NCBI GenBank assembly: GCA_012934845.2
Contig: WNNJ02003300.1
Coordinates: 62,001 to 126,000 of the forward strand
Direction: 5' to 3'
DNA from: Pomphorhynchus laevis
Taxonomy: Eukaryota; Acanthocephala; Palaeacanthocephala; Echinorhynchida; Pomphorhynchidae
DNA length: 64,000 nt
The notes under the pieces are model-generated. The model made no database searches and was not told the DNA's origin. It was given only the letters and a program-made list of their open reading frames with translations. Made by a program: the position numbers and the translations under genes. Shown here in pieces: positions 54,701 through 57,719 of this stretch (position 1 is its first letter; each line of letters starts with the position of its first letter).

Positions 54701-57448
54701 CGATTCTTCTATGAAGACGAACCTGATGCTGTCAGTTCTACCCTATTACAGGTGTGCATCAAGGCTCCCCACTTTCTCCAATCTTGGATTTTGCTGCCTC
54801 CATTGAACTCTACAAAAAATTTAAACGCGATCAACATCTTGTGGTATACGCTGATGATACCACAGCCCTGTTCTCTAGTCGCAGGTGCAAAGATGTAGTC
54901 TCTGACATCAGCCGTTTCTTTACAAGATTAAAAGATCAGCTGCCCATTTCCAACCTTGTTTTAAACTCCTCCAAATCGCAGATGGTTGTATTTCATGGCG
55001 CCCCTTCGACAAAACAAAAACTTAAGAGATTAGCACTCTCTGCGCTCTCCTCCATTTTGACTAATCAACCTCTTTCTGTATTCACGAGTCGAGTAAAATA
55101 CGCGGGGTTCACCGTTACGGTTAACTGGTCGGCGATAGCCGACCTGGATAGACTTAAACGTATCCTGAAACAAGCCAGATGGGCCATGAAACGGGCCCAA
55201 CATATGTCATTGAAAGAGAAAACACAAGTTTGCCACTGGGATACTTGGGACATCTCTGGATTAGTCTTATTTCAAGAGGACGTCCCCCAGGACAAAGACT
55301 AAGGTTTCTTAAGCTTCTCATCTCGCGATTACCGAGCATTGTCCGTTTGATTAGATTCTTCGGGAGAAGAGTGAAAGACACCGGGAGGTTAAGTCGAATA
55401 GCGGCGTGTTGGATTGGCTGGGGGTCAGATTCTGCTGGACCTAAGGCCTTAAATATTAAAGAAGACTTTTATTCACGACTGGTAAACTAACTTTTCCTTC
55501 CTGTATTTTTGAAACATGTTTCTTTTTTATTTTATTTTTTTAGTTGTTGCATAACACTAACATTGATTGTATTTAAGAAAATCTTTATTTATTTCTTACT
55601 TTGAAACATAACAATTGGTGGCAGCGGAACAAGGCATAATGGAAGTAATTTATGAACTAAATAAAATGTTCTGAATATAATATTTAGATATTTGAATTTA
55701 TTCTAGCTAATTTTAGGTTAACATTTCAAAGTTGTCCGTGTTAGTATAGTGGTGAGTATCCCCGCCTGTCACGCGGGAGACCGGGGTTCGATTCCCCGAC
55801 ACGGAGGTTTTCGGTTTAAACAGATTTTTTAGTTTATTATATTTGTGCAGTTATTGCTACCATTGAAATTTCGATGACTATTTTTTATACCAACAATTTC
55901 TTGACAAGAAATAACAAATAATACACAAGATTTTTTCTGACAACCACTGGTTCGGGTGTTGGGTCGTAGAGATAGTGCACGAACCGAACAACTTTAGACA
56001 TCGAGATCTTGGACGACATACCAGAGTTCTCTTTCAGATAGCCCAAGGCGGTATTCGACTAGTTTCGATATTTGATCTCTACACCGGTATCGAGGTCTAC
56101 CTCGAGGTCTCTTTCCAGAGAGTCCGGCTTGGAAAACCCTCCGAGGAAGGAGATCTCTAGACATCGCCAGAACTTGTACTAGCCACCTCAACTGACTTTC
56201 TTCGATGTGAGACTGGGGTTCGATCCCCGGAACGGAGGTTCACTATTTTAAATGAACATTTTAAGTTTTTATTGGAGTTTCTATCGTTATAAATTGATAT
56301 TTTCTTTACAATCAAAATTCGTTTAATATAAATTCATGTTAAGTTGATATACCTGTGCAGCCATTGTTACGATTAAAATTTTTGAGACTATTTTTTATAA
56401 AAATTTATAATTAAAAATGACTTTATGAAAAATTTAAAGCTATAATGCTATTTAGTCCTTTAAATATAAGCAACAACATACCAGCATACGCTTGAATGGA
56501 TTGATTTAAGCATTTTGTAAATTTCGAAATTTTCATTTTTATCGGATCCGTCTAAATAATTTATACTTGTTTTTTTTATAAAAAAACTACTATTTATACC
56601 TTTGTATTCTTTTTTGTTTCATCCTTTTTCTTCTGATTTTGTGGGTTTCTAATTTTTGTTTTAGCTGACTTGCTCTTGTTAACGACCTTAAATATTCTTA
56701 ATGTTCTTGGAAAATTGCGTTGTCATTAAGAATAAGAGTGATCTCATTTACAATTTATTTTCATTTTGTATCTTTTTTCATTTATTCATTTTTTATTTTA
56801 ATAATAATCTAGAAAGAATATGCAACTCAATAACTGCTATTATTTACTCGACGCTGTCTAGTAATGCACCACCGATTTGATCAAGCATACTATTGCTTGA
56901 ATTTCACAAATGTGCACTCGTTAAAACGACATTTTCAAGAAGTTACTTCATTTGAGATTAATCTACGCTTCAATCATAAATTATATTGTACGTTCAACTT
57001 TTGTTCGAATGTTTGTCAATTTGTAAAGTTTTCATAATACGAATTTTCACAACGGCTGTTTTATCTAACGTTGTCTAGGCTAATACACCGTTAATAGCAA
57101 TATCAAGCATTTCAATAGGACGATGCTTGTTATAATGTACCTACCTCGCTAACAATCGATTTAAGATCTTCTTTAGTTTTATTTTGAAATATATGCAAGA
57201 ACCCATTATATTCATTCGTTACGAACGGAGGCATACTTCCTGTTAATGATCTGCAACGAAAGAGATAAGTGCATTTTAAGTTGAGTACTTATATACCTTG
57301 TCTCCAACATCCATTGGTCGATTAAACTTTGATAGACCTTTTGGCAATGAATGTCGGTGATTACATCATCTAAAAGTTGAAGTTCGTCAGTAGATTCACT
57401 GGATTCTGATTGTTCAGATGCTTCCGATTCATAATCAGATTCGCTAAA
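21555..57448 (-). CDS. IQCA1: IQCA1/DRC11, dynein regulatory complex AAA protein (multi-exon gene, ends not found)
   Basis: Ten exons on the minus strand, in order: 57448-57297, 57250-57145, 56686-56600, 49527-49302, 40486-40356, 28085-27833, 25621-25419, 22158-22072, 22025-21848, 21796-21555. Each has AG/GT borders and every junction keeps phase, giving about 555 codons. The product matches IQCA1/DRC11, an axonemal nexin-dynein regulatory complex subunit. It has the W-x3-E/T-R-x-LTG motif before a Lys-rich region, the PNRTF...GELVL and EPMPNLIDVR segments, Walker A GPKGCGKG, a Walker B-like PIVIYMRD, sensor-like IIIGTSS and the RPNYGSRY segment. The known human protein is roughly 820 residues, so N-terminal exons (with the IQ motif) lie beyond 57,448 and a last exon lies below 21,553. 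Introns range from 46 bp to about 12 kb, and the large ones are filled with retroelements. Confidence 0.75.
21848..22025 (-). CDS. IQCA1: IQCA1 exon: sensor region of AAA domain
   Basis: 178 nt, acceptor GTACTTCAG after a 46-bp intron, donor ATACG/GTAAGC (phase 1). It encodes MQPKKMMKFVRDIKKLL, then RVIIIGTSSNPQRMM and ILIPRPNYGSRY. IGTSS and RPNYGSRY match sensor 1 and the conserved RPDYxSR block of IQCA1. Confidence 0.85.
22072..22158 (-). CDS. IQCA1: IQCA1 exon: Walker B region
   Basis: 87 nt in phase 0 at both ends, acceptor CCGGCTAG, donor GAAGAAG/GTCAGA. It encodes VVQNTKPIVIYMRDCDVLF and then TRKLSKAEKK, aligning with human QPSVVWIGDTEKTFYKK. Found because the flanking exons demanded it; it is too short for ordinary frame searches. 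Confidence 0.7.
22330..22655 (+). pseudogene. Protein disulfide-isomerase-like fragment, antisense in IQCA1 intron
   Basis: Plus-strand reading gives LLGTHFENHSDVFVTKIDA, then IPIRNFPTIMLFPKG, then YGGNRTLESFIMFIETEG. This is the second half of a PDI thioredoxin domain (cis-Pro in FPT, then N/G-x-RT-L). The active-site WCGHC part is missing upstream. A TAG at 22,497-22,499 interrupts the frame, and the copy ends KEEFN instead of an ER retention tetrapeptide such as KDEL or KEEL. It is a 5'-truncated pseudogene or an orphan exon. No poly(A) tract was seen, so retrocopy origin is unproven. Confidence 0.65.
22660..23166. other. Intronic DNA of IQCA1, no feature seen
   Basis: A/T-rich. No frame, repeat or RNA recognised. 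Confidence 0.45.
23167..23730 (-). mobile_element. PLE-1 tail fragment, older copy
   Basis: Inverted terminal motif CAGCAAACTGAGTCTACAT at about 23,174, A/T-rich tail, then a diverged structured segment (23,395-23,480). A segment of about 45 bp (starting TTCACTCTAATGAAATTTAA) is duplicated in tandem at 23,487-23,581. Confidence 0.6.
23734..25140 (-). mobile_element. PLE-1 copy 1, endonuclease-less Penelope-like element
   Basis: Minus-strand frames 25,125-24,706, 24,475-24,233 and 24,230-23,889 together show the PLE-type RT order. They carry PILYWNPKLHKNPIKPRFI, a V-P-M-G type motif (with D-N-N-S-P in this copy), SFIEYEFVHNC and the catalytic FRYIDDICVF. After the RT thumb the frame ends at 23,889 with no GIY-YIG domain, unlike the other PLEs here. 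The structured tail (23,734-23,870) follows. Several frame changes are present, one of them (near 24,250) shared with copy 2. It lies in the IQCA1 intron between 25,419 and 22,158. Confidence 0.8.
25141..25418. other. IQCA1 intron, no feature seen
   Basis: Includes the undefined 5' border of PLE-1 copy 1. No other motif. Confidence 0.4.
25419..25621 (-). CDS. IQCA1: IQCA1 exon: Walker A of AAA domain
   Basis: 203 nt, acceptor TATATAG, donor AGCCAG/GTAATT. It encodes VSQKIWEAIEHPIKTVLLAG and then PKGCGKGLLTRS. The P-loop GPKGCGKG keeps Gly, Lys and a Gly after the Lys in place of the usual Ser/Thr. DLSPSNLHKKYKGK matches the family's DLSPxNhxxKYPGK. Confidence 0.85.
25925..26210 (-). mobile_element. 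PLE-1 tail fragment
   Basis: Inverted terminal motif variant (CAGCTTACTGAGTTTGCG), A/T tail and the first half of the structured segment (26,128-26,200), cut off near 26,205. Confidence 0.65.
26211..26500. other. Intronic DNA, no gene seen
   Basis: A short direct duplication (ACTTGTGAAGATAATGTCGTAC, in part) at 26,198-26,250. Nothing else recognised. Confidence 0.35.
26540..27070 (-). mobile_element. PLE RT fragment (connection and thumb region)
   Basis: Minus strand reads NEYLNLFHDVDSLKLTYKYG, then FLDLDIFNVNGEF, later IRIKRACSDPENVYNL and IRKGYNRRMVDK. This matches the post-palm part of PLE RTs (h-x-FLDh-x-I, R-x-x-RICS-x-x, GYP-x-x-hI). Stops interrupt it between the blocks. The catalytic palm is absent. 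Confidence 0.65.
27150..27315 (+). mobile_element. PLE-3-type GIY-YIG fragment
   Basis: Plus strand reads VGQTSLSFSRRLDTRRTHI and then GAVAHSIEHESN. It resembles the PLE-3 piece at 17.9-18.1 kb but keeps the VGQT core. It lies head-to-head with the minus-strand PLE fragment. Confidence 0.55.
27316..27832. other. IQCA1 intron, no feature seen
   Basis: A/T-rich with short ATTACATAA-type runs near 27,560-27,620. Confidence 0.45.
27833..28085 (-). CDS. IQCA1: IQCA1 exon: pre-AAA domain
   Basis: Donor CCATTAG/GTAAAG at 27,833 (phase 1). The 5' border at 28,085 (GTAAG/TTATCT) is the phase-compatible choice but is weak. It encodes FPNRTFSSIIGELVLHNII, then QFVGESQLIGSYLREN and EPMPNLIDVRTL, closely following the human order DRTIESLYEELVLEG ... 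EPMPSLLDVRQL. Confidence 0.8.
28086..29930. other. IQCA1 intron, no gene seen
   Basis: A/T-rich. A TATA/CATA simple-sequence tract at about 29,830-29,900. No coding or repeat family recognised. Confidence 0.45.
30030..32440 (-). mobile_element. PLE-4, degraded Penelope-like element
   Basis: Minus-strand pieces in PLE order. An N-terminal DKSNTIVIMKK segment (32,300-32,058) comes first. RT fingers follow (IYGTAKIRKNPVNPPLRGI, about 31,480), then QIDGVSMGYVLGPTLAHF (about 31,090) and the catalytic YYIDDIFISY (30,970). A thumb segment EMLHRANMICSNRDLL (30,710) follows, and then a GIY-YIG remnant (VYQFTCSESRC, about 30,370). Frames are broken in several places and a LINE fragment interrupts the element at 31,600-31,990. 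An old copy. Confidence 0.7.
31600..31990 (-). mobile_element. LINE 3' fragment inside PLE-4
   Basis: Minus strand reads RRRFDTIVNRTWKSWNKLP, then SASSILSFKKSLKN, a C-terminal signature common in Jockey/CR1-like LINEs. It separates the N-terminal and RT parts of PLE-4, so it was probably inserted later. Confidence 0.6.
32441..32886. other. A/T-rich spacer between PLEs
   Basis: A TAAAGTAGATT-type short repeat near 32,715-32,750. No gene seen. Confidence 0.4.
32887..35280 (-). mobile_element. PLE-2, nearly complete Penelope-like element with GIY-YIG
   Basis: Minus strand. The N-terminal region (35,274-34,560) includes CRSDKGKAMVVLDRNDY. The RT (34,555-33,749) includes YLLSKVHK, LITADVISLFTNVPL, GVAMGSPLGPALAEIY and YVLYVDDAF, then FLDVKV and RAHRICSNE. 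The GIY-YIG nuclease (33,580-33,300) has FPCIQCKKIYVGQTG and then RAKEH. The element end carries CTGAAGA...CGAAATATTGG at 32,972-32,936. One frame change separates the N-terminal and RT parts near 34,570, and a partial tandem duplication disturbs the nuclease. It is the best preserved nuclease-bearing PLE in the window. The RT catalytic YVDD is intact. Confidence 0.85.
33250..33420 (-). repeat. Partial tandem duplication in PLE-2 nuclease region
   Basis: The segment TGAGTGTTCTTTGGCACGGA occurs at 33,287 and again at 33,383, and AAGAGGATGTAT occurs at 33,258 and 33,341. The two units of about 90 bp have diverged unevenly. Confidence 0.65.
35281..35560. other. Probable PLE-2 upstream region or spacer
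   Basis: No motif recognised. The 5' limit of PLE-2 is not defined. Confidence 0.3.
35560..35710 (+). mobile_element. LINE RT fragment, plus strand
   Basis: Reads YLCSTNHLMLNLSKSKIIRF, the post-catalytic L-x-LN-x-SKSK-h-h-x-F motif of LINE RTs. Only about 50 codons remain. Confidence 0.5.
35700..35945 (-). mobile_element. LINE RT fragment with internal 30-bp triplication
   Basis: Minus strand reads QCGFRPDRGTTDQLF, then PVYICFVDLAKAF, the RT block before and including motif A. Just after, a 30-bp unit encoding roughly VDLKKAF-x-RF is present three times in tandem (about 35,732-35,821). Lies head-to-head with the plus-strand RT fragment beside it. Confidence 0.6.
36000..36300 (+). mobile_element. 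LINE C-terminal fragment (tentative)
   Basis: An 80-codon frame (36,031-36,273) reads IYEYPVFAYLSQREMDKIER and then CHICRSKFASV, with a Cys pair resembling LINE tails. Family uncertain. Confidence 0.3.
36510..36590 (+). mobile_element. PLE-1 tail end
   Basis: A/T tail and terminal motif TACGCAGACTCAGTTAGCTG at 36,562-36,581. Confidence 0.6.
36712..36957 (+). CDS. Small open frame, unrecognised
   Basis: 81 codons, polar and acidic, of normal coding-like composition. It lies about 130 bp before the L2-like LINE and could be the end of that element's ORF1. Both strands are open here, so a chance frame cannot be excluded. Confidence 0.25.
   Translation: MTPTNDLSSEDCQTLPSHDIVSNHRYAGNLSDTKNTSHILPDGMTSNFTISKIMPGLDMKTESEMVYIKEAGHSVVKSQST
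37090..40060 (+). mobile_element. L2/CR1-like LINE (LINE-L2 copy 2)
   Basis: The endonuclease begins NTRSIFHKADMLLYIFDQL with ILCITEPWHSD (37,150-37,260). The RT (38,367-39,200) shows YRPISLLPTLSKLLEHLVLK, FRFSHSTEIACLKV, IVSLDLSSAFDIVDHSILL and the catalytic YADDIITYAH (39,140). The C-terminal region has FLGFHFDNQLS, NSFLLHVPNYS and WNHLP. This set is typical of the L2/CR1 group. The frame changes several times (for example near 37,470, 38,260 and 39,060), so it is inactive but fairly complete. The last 700 bp match 16,690-17,400. Confidence 0.8.
40061..40355. other. IQCA1 intron, no feature seen
   Basis: A chance plus-strand frame only. Confidence 0.4.
40356..40486 (-). CDS. IQCA1: IQCA1 exon: SDDFLIG segment and helical linker
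   Basis: 131 nt, acceptor ATATTTCAG, donor CAAAAG/GTAAAT; starts with the last two bases of a split codon and ends in phase 0. It encodes DDFLIGSNNNLPDN and NIQELHAMLDKD. The family has a longer conserved helix here, so this version is shortened. Confidence 0.6.
40487..41039. other. IQCA1 intron, no feature seen
   Basis: No frame or repeat recognised. Confidence 0.4.
41040..42522 (-). mobile_element. PLE-1 copy 2, endonuclease-less Penelope-like element
   Basis: Nearly identical to copy 1 over the shared part. The minus-strand frame 42,407-41,751 encodes most of the RT: YDFSTLYTNLDLVDIKEAL, then RQVKGVPMGGNSSPIIADLF and FRYIDDICVF. Frame 41,748-41,407 encodes the thumb. The two frames are offset by one base, as in copy 1. 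No GIY-YIG follows. The structured tail (41,247-41,390) and the A/T tail end with the terminal motif at 41,040-41,066. 5'-truncated at about 42,522. Different flanks from copy 1 show that the two are separate insertions. Confidence 0.85.
41240..41395 (-). ncRNA. Conserved structured tail segment of PLE-1 (putative RNA structure)
   Basis: A GC-rich island in otherwise A/T-rich sequence, found in about ten places in the window. In element sense it has a hairpin AAATACAT / ATGTATTT. It also has three long-range complementary pairs that interleave: GGCCCC with GGGGCC, CTGCTATG with CATAGCAG, and TAGAGG with CCTCTA. This suggests a pseudoknot or alternative folds. Seen: the complementarity. Inferred: an RNA function such as template recognition or processing. 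Confidence 0.45.
42560..42645 (-). mobile_element. L2-like LINE 3' terminal scrap
   Basis: ACGTGGCAAATGCGTGCC is the inverted form of the tail of LINE-L2 copy 1 (17,350-17,385). Confidence 0.55.
42700..43020 (+). mobile_element. LINE-C C-terminal fragment
   Basis: The plus frame reads FGPMVIETLGAVGSRVASFL and then WIMQRISAVIARGNAP. This matches the extreme C-terminus of the LINE-C group (h-P-x-h-h-ETLG ... L-x-QRhS-h-h-h-x-RxNA). Only about 65 codons remain. Confidence 0.6.
43156..43234 (-). repeat. 3' LTR of compact Gypsy element
   Basis: 79 bp, apparently identical to 46,934-47,012. Preceded in element sense by the purine tract GAAAGTGTGGGAGAA. Confidence 0.85.
43248..46904 (-). CDS. Gag-Pol polyprotein of the compact Gypsy element
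   Basis: A single 1218-residue frame in the order Gag, zinc knuckles, protease, RT, RNase H, integrase. The Gag starts MDKLFKPELF and follows the CsRn1 pattern (WRHWKRRFEKYL, then VRDAFISGL). Two CCHC-type knuckles lie near residues 210-245. The protease has LLDTGSGENF (about 300). The RT has the catalytic YLDD (about 580) and is followed by RNase H (TDASNFAIGAVL, about 720). The integrase has the H/C zinc region and a core with MDFKG and DQGPAFI. Gag and Pol share one frame, as known in some members of this clade. The family assignment comes from Gag and RT patterns, not a tree. Confidence 0.9.
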   Translation of the reverse strand: MDKLFKPELFTTVTNTVESENCWRHWKRRFEKYLTKVPDLDENDKLDILINHVGPNVFNYISDIDNYNLAIRHLDDLYLKPKNDVFGRFQLSTCKQLRDQSIDEFVHILDKLAKNCEFHDVKADEHRSLCVRDAFISGLKSGEIRQRLLEVPKLTLLEAVEKARTLESAQSNAEAYRIADIHVSAVPEQNKVEWEAQPCASVTHAKSSCFFCGRDRHPRSKCPARLAHCRRCNKIGHFSIVCRSDSINGTRAAATTCESPDRFPSVATLSLSATKFDDIAQAKMEVQLNDHRVMALLDTGSGENFIDNAVAKRLSIRQVPFRRQVCMASTEHGSAIYYCCVVNLSVKGVEYKSVRLLCLNNLCSDIILGHPFLSCHQSVTMKFQGERPPLTMGAVCTIQVQTPSPFSSLTADCHPIAVKSRRYAPHHMHFIKAEISRMLKEGVIERCQAPWRAQVVVVGGDSGRRRLVVDYATTINKFTLLDAYPLPRIDTMAERISQYSVYSKFDLKSAYHQLELQSSDRKFTAFEADGSLYQFRRLPFGLTNAPAVFQRVIDQIIRKENLEGTFAYLDDLVVCGSSVSHHDKNLNELLKAIQKYNITLNKEKCQESTTRLSILGYVIEHNRLRPDPERTQPLRDMKEPTCEKEMKRLLGMLAHYSRWIKNYSERIRPLIECQSFPLQMEAMEAFQSMCKDVMDAVLTTIDPNKPLTVETDASNFAIGAVLSQEDSPVAFFSRTLQASARAYSSVEKEALAIVEALKSWRHYLLGRHFRVITDQRSISFIFKKNHRSQIKNEKLIRWKMELAAFSFDLLYRPGSENITADALSRITCSTCTSNDLDRLREIHDTFCHPGVTRLYHFVKTRNLPYSLTEVRQVISNCQTCAKLKPQYYRLQPTNLIKATRPFERISMDFKGPLPSHNSKRYLLTIIDEFSRYPFAFACHDMSADTVVRCLNSLFFLFGLPECVHCDQGPAFIARNFRSFLIKHGITLSHSSPYNPTGNSQIERTNGTIWRTIEFALSSRSLDISQWQQYLPIALHSMRSLLCVATNCTPHERFFKFERRTSSTVNTPDWLLNPGLAVLKRHATTGKYDDKTEVVKMTDCNAKTAQIERCDGTRSIVSLKHLAPFPNGNGKDYHECQSINDGSNVCDDRFATLPEAPLSTLDETASTYQEVDSNNNGTGIPSNPSQDASATRPQKTAASRYGRRVKTPEYLRDYDISSI
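46934..47012 (-). repeat. 5' LTR of compact Gypsy element
   Basis: 79 bp partner of 43,156-43,234. Only about 30 bp separate it from the Gag start codon at 46,904. Confidence 0.85.
47040..48780 (+). mobile_element. Ty3/Gypsy fossil, second copy
   Basis: Plus-strand remnant with a protease-region piece (near 47,080-47,330), part of the RT and, after a large loss, the C-terminal part of integrase and the chromodomain-side tail (47,869-48,700). It is related to the neighbouring CsRn1-like copy but from a different subfamily. Broken, with several breaks and a large missing middle. No LTR pair recognised. Old. Confidence 0.75.
48781..49301. repeat. IQCA1 intron with a short direct duplication
   Basis: The segment around 49,008-49,062 (TAAATAGTATTATATGATTG...) recurs, diverged, at about 49,233-49,283. 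Nothing else recognised. Confidence 0.45.
49302..49527 (-). CDS. IQCA1: IQCA1 exon: Ser/Thr/Asn-rich segment, LINE-derived acceptor
   Basis: 226 nt. The acceptor TTTTTGCTTTGTAG is followed by AAGGGAATTACT (phase 0) and the donor is ATCCG/GTGATT (phase 1). The frame stays open through the exon (KGITQVSSSPQNS to HGNKILS) and joins the 40.4-kb exon to read NKILSDDFLIG. That fits the K-h-L-P-S-x-F-h motif of the family. The pyrimidine tract of its acceptor is antisense sequence of the LINE-F copy that starts at 49,530. Confidence 0.55.
49530..50110 (+). mobile_element. LINE-F 3' end, 5'-truncated copy
   Basis: Matches the last 550 bp of the LINE-F copy at 55,010-55,600: AACTTAAGAGATTAGCACTC, then VNWSAKADMDRLKRILKKAR and a conserved GC-rich 3' UTR near 49,900. 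Ends near AAATCTTTATTATTAAAA. It begins 2 bp outside the AG of an IQCA1 exon on the other strand. Confidence 0.8.
50503..50853 (+). CDS. LINE-D N-terminal open piece
   Basis: 116 codons after the Cys-rich segment, mostly helical, with QWSNIDVYFKECICMVRNSF and then LATIFSQTMCHCL. In relatives this region precedes the RT and has no known enzymatic role. It ends at a TGA within a repeated ATTCAGTCAAACAAT stretch (50,794-50,846), suggesting local duplication. Confidence 0.5.
   Translation: MEPQLSNIRSAQDPVAMTEINVCFVETGDHPAHIMDKANQWSNIDVYFKECICMVRNSFKLPKCNANRKFVQVLTNVYREAAQTENDENKVLKLATIFSQTMCHCLTELGFSQTID
51348..51881 (+). CDS. LINE-D RT fingers and palm piece
   Basis: The 177-codon frame holds RT blocks up to the GDPLAMA motif, with motif A INASNAFNN. 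There is Asn-Ala instead of the usual Asp before the -x-x-A-F-N, so the first catalytic Asp may be lost. The catalytic YADD follows after a stop at 51,879. Inactive as it stands. Confidence 0.6.
   Translation: MADLTIRIASESIGTSNMEALCASRLIPLDKNPTVRLIGVGEDSRRIIGKVILTNIHRDISKVAGCTQLCAGQRCGAEAAIHSITSNFESCERNCVLQINASNAFNNINISLALHNMEYICPAMKTAFTNFYRENPILVVEEEFIESMEGFIQGDPLAMAAFAASSIPLIQDLQKKC
53455..54110 (+). mobile_element. LINE-F internally deleted derivative
   Basis: The first part (53,508-53,870) encodes RT fingers (AAPSDVAGINISRHIFLPKK, then FHGFVKGRSVHSAV). Right after this, at about 53,868, the sequence jumps to the 3' UTR segment (GGTGGTTCAGTCGAAGAGC) seen in the other copies. The RT palm and thumb are absent. 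It ends with AAATCCTTATTATTAATAATGG. Confidence 0.75.
54190..55600 (+). mobile_element. LINE-F, RT-bearing copy
   Basis: A longer copy of the same family. RT fingers lie at 54,240-54,480, motif A as AVFLDFSAAFERIATPF (54,570-54,620), then QGSPLSPILDFAAS (54,758) and the catalytic VVYADDTTALF (54,841). NLVLNSSKSQMVVFHG and VNWSAIADLDRLKRI follow. Frames change at about 54,460 and 54,760. It resembles LINE-A in RT style (HGF-x-x-GR, ALAR) and may belong to the same group. 5'-truncated. Confidence 0.8.
54754..55302 (+). CDS. LINE-F RT palm and thumb piece
   Basis: A 182-codon open piece starting at MHQGSPLSP and containing YADD at about residue 31 and SSKSQMVVFHG. It is open to 55,302, beyond which the 3' UTR begins. 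Confidence 0.65.
   Translation: MHQGSPLSPILDFAASIELYKKFKRDQHLVVYADDTTALFSSRRCKDVVSDISRFFTRLKDQLPISNLVLNSSKSQMVVFHGAPSTKQKLKRLALSALSSILTNQPLSVFTSRVKYAGFTVTVNWSAIADLDRLKRILKQARWAMKRAQHMSLKEKTQVCHWDTWDISGLVLFQEDVPQDKD
55735..55806 (+). tRNA. tRNA-Asp (GTC)
   Basis: 72 nt. Acceptor stem TCCGTGT/ACACGGA, anticodon stem CCCGC/GCGGG with loop CTGTCAC and anticodon GTC (55,768-55,770), T-arm GGGGTTCGATTCCCC, discriminator G. All stems pair fully and the A and B boxes are intact, so it looks functional. It decodes Asp GAC/GAT codons. It lies on the strand opposite IQCA1, inside the large intron between 56,600 and 49,527. Confidence 0.95.
55808..55811 (+). terminator. Pol III terminator of tRNA-Asp
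   Basis: TTTT one base after the discriminator. A longer T6 run follows at about 55,825-55,830. Confidence 0.6.
55930..56200 (-). mobile_element. LINE C-terminal fragment (RTE-like)
   Basis: Minus strand (56,191-55,994) reads GKRPRGRPRYRCRDQISKL and later ERELWYVVQDLDV, a C-terminal signature of RTE-type LINE proteins (GKR-x-RGRP-x-x-R-W-x-D). It sits between the tRNA-Asp gene and its broken duplicate. Confidence 0.65.
56204..56235 (+). pseudogene. tRNA-Asp 3'-half pseudogene
   Basis: CTGGGGTTCGATCCCCGG is an intact T-arm, followed by AACGGAGG, close to the real gene's acceptor end. The 5' half is gone and is replaced by the RTE-like fragment. Sequence at 56,348-56,400 repeats the 3' flank of the true gene (55,840-55,890), so this is a duplicate of the locus, not a SINE. 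Confidence 0.65.
56240..56590. other. IQCA1 intron with duplicated tRNA flank
   Basis: Apart from the repeat of the tRNA 3' flank (about 56,348-56,400), nothing recognised. Confidence 0.4.
56600..56686 (-). CDS. IQCA1: IQCA1 exon: lysine-rich segment
   Basis: 87 nt in phase 0, donor ACAAAG/GTATAA. It encodes VVNKSKSAKTKIRNPQNQ followed by a Lys run. IQCA1 proteins carry a Lys-rich low-complexity region at this point. The acceptor (TATTTAAG) has a weak pyrimidine tract. Confidence 0.5.
56700..57140. other. IQCA1 intron, no feature seen
   Basis: Two related segments (about 56,845-56,900 and 57,065-57,125, GCTGT...CGTTGTCTAG) suggest an old duplication. No gene. Confidence 0.35.
57145..57250 (-). 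CDS. IQCA1: IQCA1 exon: LTG-x-P-F region
   Basis: Acceptor CGTTGCAG, donor GCGAG/GTAGGT; 106 nt, starts phase 2 and ends phase 0. Preceded by a 46-bp intron. It encodes SLTGSMPPFVTNEY and GFLHIFQNK, matching the family pattern R-x-LTG-x-h-P-x-F-...-IF. Confidence 0.65.
57297..57448 (-). CDS. IQCA1: IQCA1 exon: acidic Ser/Glu stretch and start of W-motif
   Basis: Acceptor TTTTTCAG before 57,448, donor ACAAG/GTATAT at 57,297, ends in phase 2. It encodes SESDYESEASEQSE, then LLDDVITDIHCQKVYQSL and IDQWMLETR. An acceptor 8 bases upstream is an alternative. Confidence 0.65.
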
Positions 57449-57514
57449 CTGAAAAACTGACGGAAGTAAGTCAATTAGTGGATAATTCAATTATTTAATC
57501 ATTATTTTGATGAA

Positions 57515-57690
57515 ATAATAAAAAAACGAAACCTGATAACGTAGCAGTTCCTCCTGATGACCTCTTATCCTTATTCTGAGACATTGTATGCTATTTAGTA
57601 GTTAATTCGTAAAAATTGAATTTTATTTTAAATATCAATTTTTAATTTTAACTTGATATAAATATAAAATCTTATAATTAATTAGAGTAT
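57515..57690 (+). mobile_element. PLE-1 tail fragment
   Basis: Carries the second half of the structured segment (CGAAACCTGATAACGTAGCA, CTCCTGATGACCTC) and the A/T tail. The terminal motif is missing. Confidence 0.65.
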
Positions 57691-57719
57691 GAAATCAAAG
57701 AAACTTGTATTATTCGAGA

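Noticed and set aside
56204-56400. A tRNA-derived SINE at the second tRNA-like segment
   Set aside because: It has only the T-arm half and no A box, and its flank repeats the flank of the neighbouring tRNA-Asp gene. A duplicated locus explains it better.
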